64,000 nucleotides of DNA from Stenocarpella maydis (lineage: Eukaryota > Ascomycota > Sordariomycetes > Diaporthales > Diaporthaceae): assembly GCA_002270565.1 (NCBI GenBank), contig NQMI01000020.1, forward strand, positions 124,001 through 188,000. The letters are read 5' to 3'. Positions 12,383 through 23,678 of the stretch are shown here, in pieces. Position numbers and translations under genes: made by a program. Positions within the stretch are counted from its first letter, which is position 1, and each line of letters starts with the position of its first letter. A model generated the notes under the pieces. That model was not told the DNA's origin. It did no database searches and saw only the letters and a list, made by a program, of their open reading frames with translations.

Positions 12383-14139
12383 GCTCAAAATTGGGCTTAA
12401 CCACTCTCTTAACCACCCTCTTTGGCGATCGATTGCATATACGCAAAACGATTTGTTCCATCTACACCACACCGATGTCCGTCTCGGTTCTCTTAAATTT
12501 CCTTCATATGCGTTTATGTGCTGGCGATTGGTGCCCTCTATCTATATCTTATGTCTCACGGCCTGGACAGGCTCATCGCTTTTCCTTTATCTTGTCAACC
12601 AGAACTTGGAACGCTGCTCCATGCCCCGGATCAGGCTATGGGAAGGACTGTTTTCGCCTGCTTCAAATTAGCAGGCTACTTGGGTATTACTTAAATACGG
12701 GGTGCAAAAGAGAAGGGCTTTGCGCCCTACTGGTCAGCACACGCGCGCGCGCAGTCACACACACGCAATTTCCCTTTCCTCTCACGGGTCATCTTCGGGC
12801 GGAGATTGCCCATGGCGCAAACAAATATGGACACTGGCTTCTCCCTCCCGGGTTTCTTGCATTCATGGACGGGCCAATTATAGACCAAAACATTACCGGG
12901 ATTCTACTGGGGGGCTATGTTGTTCTGAATGGGACTCTTCCCTCCCCCTCTCCCCCTTTTTTTTGTTTTTACCCCCCTGGAGCCAGGGGTACTGGAGCGA
13001 TGGGTGACGCTTTATTGTTTTGACTTTTCTTCTTGATGGCTTCCAAGTTCACAAGCCATAGAGCGCAGGTGAAGTGATGCGTTGGGAATGGGTGTGGATG
13101 GACGGTTCACCTCTGCCTGCTCAGCTTGAATATGCAGGGGGGGGGTGGTGGCGCAAATATGAAAAAATCCTATAAGGGTGGGGGGCTTAATAGCTATGTG
13201 CTATGGTCCTGTATACCTACTGTACTTGTACTCTAGCTGAGCCGGACAAGGGGACTGCGCGAGACAAACTTAATGTTACTATGGTATCAACCCTACGCTA
13301 TCAGGTGTTTGCCCCGTGGCCAAACCATACACTGGAAGACGTGGTCGAAGTGCCAGGGGCAACTTTTCTTGATGAAGTGACGTCTCCGAGGCTACTTGAG
13401 GCTCTTTTGTGTTCTGTGCCAGGATGACTCGCATGCCCACCGTGGGTCAATGTCTCGGGAAGAGGGGATGGCCCCAGGAAGAATGGCGTGTGGCACTGTT
13501 TGTTTGTCAAGCCACAGTACCACGACAGTCTCTGTGTTCCAGCTCCTTGAGCTAGCGGGCCCGGTGTATCACGTCACCATCTGAGATTAGTTTGCAGGCA
13601 GATAAGATGGTTTCCCAGGGTAGAGATGTCACGTCTGCCTGGGAAAGCGAAAAAAGAAAAGAAAAGAGAAGGGGGGGGGGAACGCCCATGGTGAAACTTG
13701 ATGAGCCCTGCCGGTGAAAGCTGCAGAGACCAACAATTTGAGATGGCACGTGTTTTGGGGACAGGAACGGATGGACTGAGGGTGTGGGTATTGGTAAAGA
13801 TATATCGTCTTACCGCCTCAACCTCAAAGACCAGTGATAAGGTGTGGCAGTGAAATCAGCAGTCTCTATACACATAAAGCAAAATTGCAACGTCAATACG
13901 CCCTGATGCTCAAGAAACGAGGAGGTAAACACGAATAACACATGGTAAGAGTACCGATGCCCCGAAATATCTGTATTCGAGCCAAGCACGACCGAGTTGC
14001 GCTCTGGGAGTCATTCTGCATCCAGCCACGATGTAATCGCTAGCAGGGTACGGATGTGAAAGAGACGTGACTGTTGGCTTCTAATGACACTCCAGAGCCC
14101 CGACCATAGGGCCTGCCCTCCACAGCAGTACGGCCCTCG
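12383..14139. other. intergenic between convergent genes
   Basis: This lies between the 3' ends of the + strand Ser-rich gene and the - strand RCE1 gene. It has several homopolymer runs (T near 12960, G near 13136 and 13672) and no credible coding region. It probably holds both 3' UTRs. Confidence 0.6.
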
Positions 14140-15369
14140 TCACATTTGCACCAGAGCATTCCCACCCTCAGTCAGGGCCCACAGCTGCTGCCACCACGCG
14201 ACAGCCCCGACAACAAGCAGCACGTAATACGCAACGGACCACCCCGTCCCGACCGGGACTGGCGCCCCACCCCGCGCGCGGTCCACGCCCGCCACAGCGC
14301 CCCAGACGCGCGGCAGACCCATGCAGTTGCACAGGGCGTGGACGGCAAAGACGGCGAGCAGGCTCCCCGTGCGCAGGAAGACAAAGGTGGCGTAGGCGCC
14401 AAAGAGGGTCGTGTAGCCCAGCTGGAACGCCGAGCGCGCGAGGGCCGCGGCCAGGGGCACGCCCTGGTGGGTGACGCGGAACTCGTAGAGGTGGTGCACG
14501 TGGGCGAGGCCGAAGACGAGCGGGGAGACGAAGATGGTGCGCGCCAGGGGGGTGCGCGCCAGGACCATCAGGGGAACCGAGGCGGAGCGGAAGAGGATCT
14601 CTTCTGTCAGGGGGCCCTGTTGTTCAGGAGGGGGGGGGATGTAAGTCAGCGAGGTGTTGTGTGAGATAGCAGCCGAGACGGGAGGGGAGAAGGCATGAGG
14701 AGGCGGGAGGGGCACAGGCAGGAAAGGCACGAGACCCACAGCAACGATATTCCTCCACGCGGTGATCTCCCGCAGGACCTCCCTGACGGGCTCGAGCGCA
14801 GCCCAGTCCCTCCAGCCGCCCTCGACGACGAGGGCCTCAAACAGCGGGCCGAGGAACAGCAGGGCGGTGAGCACGAGTGCCCTCAGCGCCTCGGGGGCCC
14901 CGACGGGCCAGTAGCCCAGGGCGTGCAGCGCGGCGCCGAGCCCGCGCCCGCCCGCGCGCGTGAGGACCGCGAGGGTCGCCAGCGAGGCGGCGGCGCAGGT
15001 GAGCGACACGGAGGCGATGCGCGCGCGGATGACGTGCGGCGCGTCGCGGCTGAGGGTGGGCGAGGGCCGGGTCTTTGGGGAGAGGTAGAAGGGGGCCACG
15101 TAGAGGATCGTGTACAGGACCTGTGAGGGAGGGTCAGCGGGTGTTGCCGAGGGGTGGATTGCCTGTGCTTGGACGGGGGCCTTCTGGTTTACCAGTAACA
15201 GTATGGCCGTTGAGGTCGTGATGGGCGGCGGCGCCTCGGCTTGGGAGAGTGAGTGTCAGTACTGGATGAGACTGGGGGGGCAGCAACTCCTGGGGCCATG
15301 TCCGGGTTGGTTCCTCTCACCGTGCTTCTTATACAGCATGTCTGTCACATATTTTGTGATTGAAGGCAT
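14140..15369 (-). CDS. RCE1: CAAX prenyl protease 2 (Rce1-type)
   Basis: This is the integral ER-membrane endoprotease that removes the last three residues of prenylated CAAX proteins such as Ras and a-factor. I read four exons: 15369-15321, 15239-15193, 15120-14740 and 14616-14140, giving 317 aa. All introns have GT/AG ends; the first donor is GTGAGA and its branch site is TACTGAC. The last intron (123 bp) is a multiple of three, so the frame stays open through it, but removing it restores the family join WRNIVA-GPLTEE. Family motifs are the catalytic EExxxR (E164, E165, R169 in TEEILFRS), the FxxxHxxH-type segment FGLAHVHHLY, and HALCN near the C-terminus. Several hydrophobic segments support a polytopic membrane protein. 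The length matches fungal Rce1. The first exon codes only 16 residues, so the exact start is the least certain part. Confidence 0.92.
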
Positions 15370-16137
15370 CTTGGTGGGGATGAAGACCGGGCGAGCCGCT
15401 GCTCGTGATGAGCGACAGCACAGAAGGGAGCAAAAGAAGAAAGAAAAGAAGACAAAGGCCCCCCGCAATGCTTCTCAGCTCTCTCGTGCTGGAGGCCCTC
15501 AGGATTGCAGACCCAAGACTACCATGTCACTAAAGGAACAAAAGTATGTTGTTCCCGGCAGGTCGACGGCGGGGGTTCAATGAGAACAATGTTTACGGTT
15601 TTGCTTGTGTCGCGCCAGGTTGCCGCAAAGAGCACGAGGCTGACGTGCCATTCTCTAGACCAACCCCACCCCGTGGATCCAGCCGGGCCACAGAGCAGCC
15701 AGCGGCCTTTTCGAAGCAGTCAAATATGCGGGCCAAGGCCTCGCAGAGTCACAGTTTCCAGAAACTGAAACCCCCGTGGGCGCATTCACAACGCATTGCC
15801 GGGGGGTTGGCCTTTGAGTACTCGGTGTAGACACTGGTGGGTGAGTAAAGCCCCGGCCTCGAAACACCTACATCAACCCCATCATCACATACAGATAGAA
15901 CAAAACTATATTCCCCGCCGTTCCGTATAGTCTATACCATCATGAGGTCTTTGTACCAGCCGGCCAAAGAGGTGCCCACGCCCTATCCTAACCACCCAAC
16001 GCAATGCATGGCTCGCTATAAACAAACAACCATAAGATGAGCACCGAACACCCAGTCGCGAAGCAGGCCACAACATGGCCTTGGGGTTCTCCTCGCACCA
16101 CGACCTGTCTCCCTCGGCTCCCAGCCCCTTGCTTGGC
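15370..16137. other. intergenic
   Basis: This is the spacer between the RCE1 start and the 3' end of the AKR1 fragment; both are transcribed leftwards. It should hold the RCE1 promoter and the 3' UTR of the fragment. I see no other gene. Confidence 0.6.
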
Positions 16138-16923
16138 TCACACCTCCTCGCCCGCAACAGCCTCGTACGCCCCTCTCCGCCTGCCAATCATCTGCATGAG
16201 GCTCGGTGTCTCGTACATCTCGGCGTAGTTGACGGTCTGCCCGCTGAGCATGGCGGTCCCGTTCTCGCGCTGCCCAAACAGGGGCGCCGAGTCACACCAG
16301 AAGTCCTTACAGTTTGTGACACAACCCCTGTTGTAAGGGTTCTTGCCCTTGCGCTTCTTGTTCTTTCCACCCGCCGCCGCCCCGCGGCCCGTGGCCGTCT
16401 CGACGAAGGCATCCACGCCCAGGAGCTTGCTCATGCTCTTAAGGAACCCACCCCCGCCGTGCTTGTGGCCGTGGTGGCCATGGCCTGCTGATTCCGCCTG
16501 TGCTGCGGCCCCCGAAGGCGGCATCGCGTCAGGGTGGGTGGGGTCGAGAGGCGCACCGGTCGAAGTGAAGGCAGAGGTGAGAGAACTAGCGGCGACGTGA
16601 TTGACGCCGAACATGTTCTCGTACGTGGTCATTGCCCTGGCGACCTGTACGAACTGCACGAAGAGAAGCATGCCAACCCATGTGAGCTGCAGGTTGGCCC
16701 AGAAGCCCAGCAGGATTGTGTACGTGTCAGTGTTGATAATCTGGCAGACTGTGGGCCCGAAAATGTTGCACTGGTCGGACGCAGAGCCCATGGAAGCTGT
16801 GTAGTAGTAGTAAAGAACGCCATCGAGCATGAAGATGGCCAGGGTGAGGTTGGCGAGGTAGAGGAGCGCCAGGCCCGCGAGGGCGCATGTGGCGGCTGTC
16901 ACGAGGCCTGCCAGGGTCTGCAT
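16138..16923 (-). pseudogene. AKR1: AKR1 palmitoyltransferase, C-terminal fragment lacking the DHHC domain
   Basis: The 261 codons from the ATG at 16923 match the C-terminal third of fungal Akr1, a Golgi palmitoyl-transferase that carries N-terminal ankyrin repeats and a DHHC cysteine-rich domain. The piece begins in the transmembrane segment that normally follows the HHCPWV...NHRHF block (YLANLTLAIFMLDGVLYYYY). It continues through the next membrane segment (LQLTWVGMLLFVQFVQVARA), the TTxE motif (TTYENM), a His/Gly-rich linker and the typical Akr1 tail (NPYNRGCVTNCKDFW). Nothing upstream in any minus frame to 17500 encodes ankyrin repeats or a DHHC motif. The first 20 or so codons (MQTLAGLVTAATCALAGLAL) do not match the family. 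The retained part has no frameshift or stop, so the truncation is recent, or the contig is chimeric at this point. Without DHHC it cannot be an active acyltransferase. Confidence 0.85.
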
Positions 16924-17530
16924 GGGGCTGGCTGTTGGTATGTACACTTGGGGACGGGCGTGGATGGCGTTATGGCTTCATGGCGATGGTTTCTAGGTCG
17001 AAGCAGTCCGGGCGTGGCCTGCTGGCCTGCTGGCCTGCTGGCCTGCGGTGTCTCGGCTGGGAGGTGGCATCGAGTCTCATGGGCCAGGGCCCCGGATTCC
17101 GCGGCTGGTTCCAAAGTTACTATTGGATGTTGACTTACCCAGGTAGAGTCGGTTTAAGAACAAGCCTCTACCGGCATCTTGGGTCCATCCTGCGTTACAG
17201 TGCAGTACTAGTCGGTACCTTCTCACATGGTTTGTTGGCTGCAGGCTCCAACCAGTGGTGTTGATTTCAGCCCTCTGCCTGAATTCTGCTGCATTTAAGC
17301 GCTAACCAAATTGGGAGGCCTTTGAGCCCGATTAGGAAGGCGGGCAATGGTTCTGCCTATTTGCTAACTCGATATCGCTACCGCCACCAGGTGTGCCCAC
17401 ACCACCCCCACCAGTGGGCCACCACCAACACCATGAATGACGCTATTTCTTATTGCCATAATAGCTTCCCCTTCTCTTTCTAATACAGTCGAAGGCGAAA
17501 TGGGTGTCGCTGAAATCTTTAGTTAAGTTT
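16924..17530. other. breakpoint-flanking sequence
   Basis: This is the sequence directly upstream of the AKR1 fragment, where ankyrin and DHHC exons would be expected. It holds an 8-bp tandem repeat at 17015-17046 and no coding similarity. GC content falls towards the right as the HET-NACHT-WD40 island begins. Confidence 0.6.
17015..17046 (+). repeat. 8-bp tandem repeat (TGGCCTGC x4)
   Basis: There are four perfect head-to-tail copies of TGGCCTGC. They lie less than 100 bp upstream of the point where AKR1 similarity stops. Confidence 0.9.
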
Positions 17531-17623
17531 TTTAGTAGTGGTGGTGTGGGTCTCCAGCCTAGTGGTTATGGCAGACTACGCTTGTAGTGCCGGGGTACTA
17601 AAAACGTAATCGCTAAACAGAGC
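17531..17623 (+). repeat. left inverted repeat flanking the HET-NACHT-WD40 gene
   Basis: About 93 bp match, in inverted orientation, the segment at 21852-21952. The first 22 bases (17531-17552) are identical to the reverse complement of 21931-21952. The rest aligns at roughly three quarters identity by eye with one gap of about 8 bp, including the blocks TTGTAGTG, GGGGTACT and AATCGCTAA. It lies about 300 bp beyond the 3' end of the gene. Confidence 0.8.
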
Positions 17624-17917
17624 CCGAAATGATCACTACACTATCTCAGGTGGGAATTCCTGCTTTAGCCAACAGGCGTCTTCGTTTGATCCCGGCGTCT
17701 CGTCTTGCACCTCTACTAAAAGATATAACCACGCCGCTAAACCAAATGCTGCACGTTAAAATTTTAGTTGGCTACATAAGCTAGCGGATACATGTAAAAG
17801 TTCTGGAACCTTCTATAGAGGATAATTAGGATAAAAAAATCATATAAATTGCACTTCTCCCCTTCAACCCATTTTTAAGAAAAATCCGAAAGAATTAATT
17901 AAGAGAGCTTAATAAAG

Positions 17918-20900
17918 CTAAGATAAGGAAATAGGATATCTGGTTGATGAAAACTGAATAATCCAGACCCGGCCTGATTCACACCCAATACAAACTGTTT
18001 CCTGAAAGATATCAGAGGACTCTGCCCGGAATGCCTTAGGTAGCCAAAGTACGTTTCGGCCTTCCCATGTAATCCATAAAGAATCAGAACTAAGGCCATA
18101 ACCAAGTTTGTTGCAATGCAGGAGAGTAGCTGCGGTTACAGATGGGGTTATAGCTGTAATATCGGATAAGTTGTTAAACAAGAATACCCCTTTGTCTGTA
18201 TGAAGTTGTGAACTAGTAGGGTCGAAGTTCAATCTGAAAACCGCTTTGCCAACTTGAAGTGTATCCAGGCATCCGCCGCCCTCGGCATCCCAGACCCTGA
18301 TGGTGCTATCGACTGAGCCGGAGGCGATGCGCCGGCCATCTGCTGAGAAGGCTACAGATGAGACCCGGCCGCTATGGCCCTTGAGCATGGCTATACAGCC
18401 GCCGCCCTCGGCATCCCAGACCCTGATGGTGCTATCGTCTGAGCCGGAAGCGATGCGCCGGCCGTCTGCTGAGAAGGCTATAGATGAGACCCGGTCGCTA
18501 TGGCCCTTGAGCGTGGCTATACAGCCGCCGCCCTCGGCATCCCAGACCCTGATGGTGCTATCGACTGAGCCGGAGGCAATGCGCCGGCCGTCTGCTGAGA
18601 AGGCTACAGATGAGACCCAGTCGCTATGGCCCTCGAGCATGGCTATACAGCCGCCGCCCTCGGCATCCCAGACCCTGATGGTGCTATCGACTGAGCCGGA
18701 GGCGATGCGCCGGCCGTCTGCTGAGAAGGCTACAGATGAGACCCAGCCGCTATGGCCCTCGAGCGTTGCTATACAGCCGCCGCCCTCAGCATCCCAGACC
18801 CTGATGGTGCTATCGGCTGAGCCGGAGGCGATGCGCCGGCCGTCTGCTGAGAAGGCCACAGACGAGACCCAGCCGCTATGGCCCTCGAGCGTTGCCAGGC
18901 AGGCATCCCAATTCTCTTCTACCAGAGGTTTGCGAACAATCCAGCCTGGGCCTTCACCTTGGAAGATATTTCTGGTTAAGCTGTTGGTCGGGCTAAATAT
19001 GAGTGCTGATGAATATGCTTGGAGAGGAGCCTTTTCAATTATGCCCCTATAAGAACGAGCAAATCGATACATATCATGAACCAGGGACTTTAGTGGCGAT
19101 TCCTAGATTAATTAGAACGTGGCTTCCTTTTTGCAGCTTGTGGGAGCTCACCTGTAGCACAGATATGGTCTTGGATAGCGCCAGCACGCCTTGAGGAGTG
19201 CACTGAAGAATACCCAAAGCTTCTAGCCAGTGAAGGAAGTGCTTCTTTAGGAAAGTCTCGATGATAACATTATCGGAGGCATCTTGGCTTTTGCAAAAGT
19301 GCTCATGCCAGTAAACACAAGCATATCGAATTGGTGCAAGCGGGTCGGGGGTTGGGCATTGGCGTTTAACTTCTTCGATTGAGATGCCAGGATGTTGCAA
19401 GCCGTATATGTCTTTGTGGAGGATCGACATGGCCGTGATGGACCTTGTTAGGATACTCTGGTGTTCAGCTTCTTCCCCATTAGGAAAGATGGCCTGTGAT
19501 TCTTCCTTAAGGAAATCCTTTGCAGATTGGTGGGTGAAGAAGACTGTCCGATCCCGTAGTGAGAGAAAAGAGCCGCATGTTCCTATGATCTCTAACAGCG
19601 CTTTATCGTTGCCAACAGCCCTGGAAGGAATATCAACCAAAGAAGGCAGCTCATCGAGAGTAATGGGTTGATATATAACCGAAAGAGTTGCTAGGATTGA
19701 TTTGTAGAGCTGAGGATGCCTTGATATCTTGATTTGGTCCATCATTCTCCTGTAAAGGCTGTCCAATCCAGGGGGAAACATGGCTAGACGCTCTTCATCT
19801 ACCTCCCAAGGTGATAGCTTTGTGAGGTCCTGACAGACCAAAGCCACCCAGAGGAACGTGCCACTCGCGTTCTGCATCAAGTAGTGCTTGACAATGTCCT
19901 GCGTGTCAAGGTCGTAGTCATTATCCTTTGCCAAGGTCTCTGTCTTGAATTCAATGTAAGTAGCCACAGCTGTAGAAACAGACTCTTCATTTAATTCGAG
20001 GGAGAGACCAAAGTTCTGCGCTTTGCTGAAGGCTTTTTCGATATCCGGCCAGTTGCGACTAGATACAACCCATTTGACTTGGGAATCAGCCGTTAATGTC
20101 TGGATAATAAGATGCGTAAGGTTATCCAGGCCTGTAATACATTCGTCAAGCGCATCAACAGCCAAGTATGTCGTGCTTAGAGTTGGATCCTGGAGAATAT
20201 TGTTGAAGATAGCGGACAGAGCAACCCATGCATTTGCATCCCCAAAGAGCTGTTTTCCGGCTTGGTCGTACTTGTCCCGGATGTGGCGTATGAGGGATGG
20301 CTGCTGTTTGATGAGCAGGTAGATTATGCCACGTAATACTGCTGTAGCAGTGTTAATGCGTGTATCTGTGGCTTGGCAGAAGAAGTAGGATATGTTTGTG
20401 GCCGGCAGCTTCTCCAACTCGTTGATGATACCACAAAGCAGCATCGTCTTGCCTTTTCCTGGATCACCTCTCACCCAAAGCAGCTGATCCTGGCCATTTT
20501 GCCAACGTTGGAAGTCGTTGTTCTCCAGGATCCACTTGTAACAGTCTTGTAGCAGACCTCCCTTTGTCTGCTCGATGCGCTTCTTATCATCACGGGGATT
20601 AGTTACTCGCAAATCTTTAAGGCATTTCCGGTTTTCTATTAGGGATTGCATCCTTATCAGCCTTTTTCGCGCTCTTAATTGTTTTATAAAAAAAGAAGGA
20701 AAAATATAATTAAGGACGAAATACTTAGCATACTTTCAATTTCTTCCTTAAGCCGGAAAATTGCCTGTGCCTTGCCCTCGCCATAGGTAACTGGCATCGA
20801 AACGCAAAATATACCTTGGAGACAGTATGCCCAGTCTTCTTCGCGCTTGGTTTTCCTTTTCTCTGCCCATTGAAAGCGCTCTTCAATACTGAAACGAGCA

Positions 20901-21442
20901 AGGCTGCTTCCCTGAAGGGCGGGAACGGCGATCCCTGTGATCTTGTGTATTTGTTGCTCGAGAGACTTTTTGTTGCCAATAAGCTGGCCCTCCCTTGAGA
21001 AGAACTCAACAGACGCAGGTGCTAGCAACTCTTGGAGTGTCCATCCTCGAGTGAACCATTGACTCTTCTGGAAAACCGCGTGGTTATCCCTTCTATAGTC
21101 CGACACTGCAACATCTGAGAGGTAAACATAGCATCGGGCCGCGTTCTGATACCAACGGAACATGGACTTGATTTCCTTGTTTAGCTCAGCATTGTTCAAC
21201 TTGTTGATGCAGCAAGTATCCACCCAGAAGTATTGCAGGTCATCGTATTTTGCTTGGGCCGCACAGAACTTGATCTTGTGGAAGCCGGGTTTGTCCCTCC
21301 CAGTACCATCAAGCAAGTCCTGAAATGTAACCTCTTCGGTATCAAGGCCCCATGTATGCGATAATATGGCATATCTGGGTATATCGCGATCCAGATCGTC
21401 CGTTACCTTGATGTTGCCGTTGTTACTGTATAATAATCGCAT
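17918..21442 (-). CDS. HET-NACHT-WD40 allorecognition-type STAND protein (HNWD family)
   Basis: Three exons (21442-20734, 20635-19152 and 19087-17918) give 1120 aa with intact reading frames. Residues 1-236 form a HET domain with YAILSHTWG, FWVDTCCIN and WFTRGWTLQELLAP. Residues 237-731 carry the NACHT NTPase: P-loop GDPGKGKT at 293-300 and a Walker B-like YLAVDALDEC. Residues 794-1003 are five 42-residue WD40 repeats that are almost identical, and 1004-1120 form a diverged tail. The family (Podospora HET-E, HET-D and HET-R) recognises non-self through the WD40 repeats and triggers HET-dependent incompatibility cell death. The first intron (98 bp) joins EEIE to KNRKCLKDLR, the usual family continuation; the second (64 bp) joins VLQ to SLVHDMYRF. 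An inverted repeat lies on each side and a dead transposon sits upstream. Five repeats is few for the family; assembly collapse of longer arrays is possible. Confidence 0.92.
18272..18901 (-). repeat. five tandem 126-bp WD40-coding repeats
   Basis: Five head-to-tail 126-bp units each encode one WD40 blade starting at the C in CLATLEGH or CIAxLxGH. The units differ at few amino-acid positions: T/M and E/K just before GHS, G/D and W/R just after GHS, V/I in SSVAF, and A/V/D in SGSxDS. These clusters match the sites known to be hypervariable in HNWD repeats. The period is a multiple of three, so a 250-codon antisense frame also stays open here and should be ignored. Confidence 0.95.
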
Positions 21443-21851
21443 CGTTCAAGGCGGGGTCGGGGTTGTGGCCGCGTTCAGGTGCAGGGCGGGGTTGACTGGG
21501 GTTGAAGTCCGAAGCAACATTCAATATCGAGCTCGATGTCAGTGCTGTACAGTAGTATTAGGAGAATACCAACAGAGTATGGATTGAATCCACTGATGTG
21601 ATTTCCAGGTTGAAAAGGAAATGTGAACGATAGAAACAACTCAGCGTGATCACGACGGGTTGTTGGCAAGGAGCGGGGGTTTGTGCAACATGCAATATGC
21701 AGTCAGCAGCACAGCCCACAGGCCTCCGGTCGTGATAGGCGGCTCTCGCAGAGAGACAAGACGGGATAGGTATGGGACGAACGACGGGAGGGCAGAATGA
21801 GGACCCAAGCAGTTTGTGCACTGGTCCCAGGCAGACTACCAGCCAGTCCTA
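21443..21851. other. 5' flank of the HET-NACHT-WD40 gene
   Basis: This is the presumed promoter and leader of the gene on the - strand. I see no other gene. Confidence 0.6.
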
Positions 21852-21952
21852 GCTCTGTTAGCGATTCATCCGTTGAGTACCCCGCCTGCCCGCCACTACA
21901 ACCGTGATCTGCCAAGCCACCTAAGCCCCGGACCCACACCACCACTACTAAA
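21852..21952 (-). repeat. right inverted repeat flanking the HET-NACHT-WD40 gene
   Basis: This is the inverted partner of 17531-17623. Its outer 22 bases are identical to the outer 22 bases of the left copy and the remainder is diverged. It ends 7 bp before the left end of the Tc1/mariner element. The two copies enclose 4.4 kb holding only the HET-NACHT-WD40 gene and its flanks. Confidence 0.8.
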
Positions 21953-21959
21953 GGTGTTA

Positions 21960-23678
21960 CAGCGCACAAGCATCCCGAAGTTTTCCCTGTCTTAGAGAAG
22001 ATTATTGGCCAAGTACCCATTTTAATGACGTACAGTATATTCTCCTGCATTAATAATTAGAAGCAGTACTTCGCTACTCGCTTACGTTAACGGTCGGGAG
22101 GAGTACTTATCTGTAACCCATGATAATTACTAACACCTGCTGCAGCGCTTCCGCCTGTATATCCCGTTTATCTGTACCTGCTAATACTCCTTGATTGTAC
22201 AACATTATGATGGCTTCTGCTAGCTAAATAAAACGTTCTCTTGGTTAGCTTAATCTGAATATTTGAATGGTACTGTATATGCCCAGATCTGTTGTATATT
22301 CATCGCGTGGCACTATTTATTGGTATTATTACTATGAATAACTTATGTAGGCGCCTGGAATATAAGTTGCTGATGAGAATGCACCCCTAAATGTATCTAC
22401 TGCCTGACTCCTCTTTAAACCACCTATATAAATGATTTAGAAGCCCTAGAAGAAGAGGAATTGTGACCTGATATGTGATTAAATACTTAAGATTAAAGGG
22501 ATCCATGAAGCCTGCCTAGAGCTTACTTGGCAAGAGATATCCAATCGTGTGAAGTTCAAATGCTTACCTGCGCAGGTAAAGCGTGTAGCTAATGTTGAGT
22601 GCCTAATGTCCTAAAAAAATAAGTACTATACTTATTATGATCTCTCTGAGGAGCAGAAAGTTGCTCTAGATTGCTTCCTCTAAGCTGATGAGGATCACTA
22701 GAAGATCCTATGGTTAGACTTGTGCTTTGTTGTCCCTAAGGTTGAGTATTGTGGTGGCAGGTAGATCCATATGGTTCTATACTCTATGGGATATACCCGT
22801 TGGAAGAGGAGGATAAGGCTTAAGTTGACTAAATAAACATGTGACCGCTGGAAAGCATACTGCTAGTGGGTGCTGGCTAACTGGCTTGATGAGAGTAACT
22901 GGGACTTAAATTTGTATGCTAACCTGCCTATTGCTTTTAGTAATGAATTAATCATTAGAAACCTCCCTTGTGGCCCTTAGTAGCTAACCATAAAGGTCTG
23001 TAAGGATGAATCAACCTATAATATCGCTAGATGGTAAAAGCATAATGGTTGGATGTTCTAGGGTATCTTTATAGGCAACCAAAAGGGGCCCTGCTATATA
23101 TAGCCTTAAGGCACCTGAATTAATGCCTTATACTATATTTAAGACATCACGCCCCTAATTTATATAATAATAGAGGTTAACCTAAATACTTACTTTATAT
23201 ATGATAATGCTCCTTCTCATTATACCCGGTATACTTAAGATGCCCTTAATATATTAAGGGTTAAGGTTGTTAATTAGCCGCTATATAGTCCTAATTTAAA
23301 TCCCATTAAGAATATATGGGTAGAGATAAAGTAGTAGCTTAATTTTAACTATAATATAGAGGACCTCGCTAGTAATAGCCTTAGGGAAGCTATTTTATAA
23401 GCCTAATGGTTAATTGATAAGAACTACTTGCAGAAGCTTTATATAAGTCTATTAGAGCGATATCGTGACTATATTAGAAGAGATGGGTATCTAATACTAT
23501 ATTAAATGATTATGAGAATAAGCGAGGAATAAGATGATATATACTCTATATATACTATTATAGTTGGGCAACTTAAGCCTATATGAATTACTAAGAAACG
23601 AGTTAACGAGTATAATTCCGTATATGGTAAATTAGGCGCTGATCGTTATAGGGAAAACTTCGGGATGCTTGTGCGCTG
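21960..23678 (+). mobile_element. degenerate Tc1/mariner-type transposon
   Basis: The element is 1719 bp. Its ends are perfect 29-bp inverted repeats, 21960-21988 and 23650-23678, both starting CAGCGCACAAGC when read inwards. The left flank is TA, the expected Tc1/mariner target. The right flank is AA, so the target duplication is imperfect or mutated. The interior is very AT-rich and full of stops, as expected after RIP. Confidence 0.85.
22480..23510 (+). pseudogene. RIP-decayed Tc1/mariner DDE transposase
   Basis: Broken pieces of a DDE transposase can be read on the + strand. KDESTYNIARW fits the region of the first catalytic Asp (about 23000). FIGNQKGPAIY fits the GKGP segment. YDNAPSHYTRYT (about 23197-23232) matches the DNAPxH block with the second Asp. 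LYSPNLNPIKNIWVEIK (about 23280-23331) matches YSPDLNPIENxW, with the catalytic acidic residue replaced by Lys, as a G-to-A transition would cause. Stop codons occur throughout, many as TAG or TAA where Gln or Trp would be expected. The element cannot encode its own transposase. Confidence 0.85.

Noticed and set aside
17531..17690. tRNA-derived SINE
   Set aside because: A box-B-like GTTTGATCCCGGC lies near 17683, but the inverted repeat lacks a proper A box and the second copy lacks the B-like box.
18300..19052. 250-codon + strand frame across the WD40 repeats
   Set aside because: It is an antisense shadow. The repeat period (126 bp) is a multiple of three, so a frame open in one unit is open in all.
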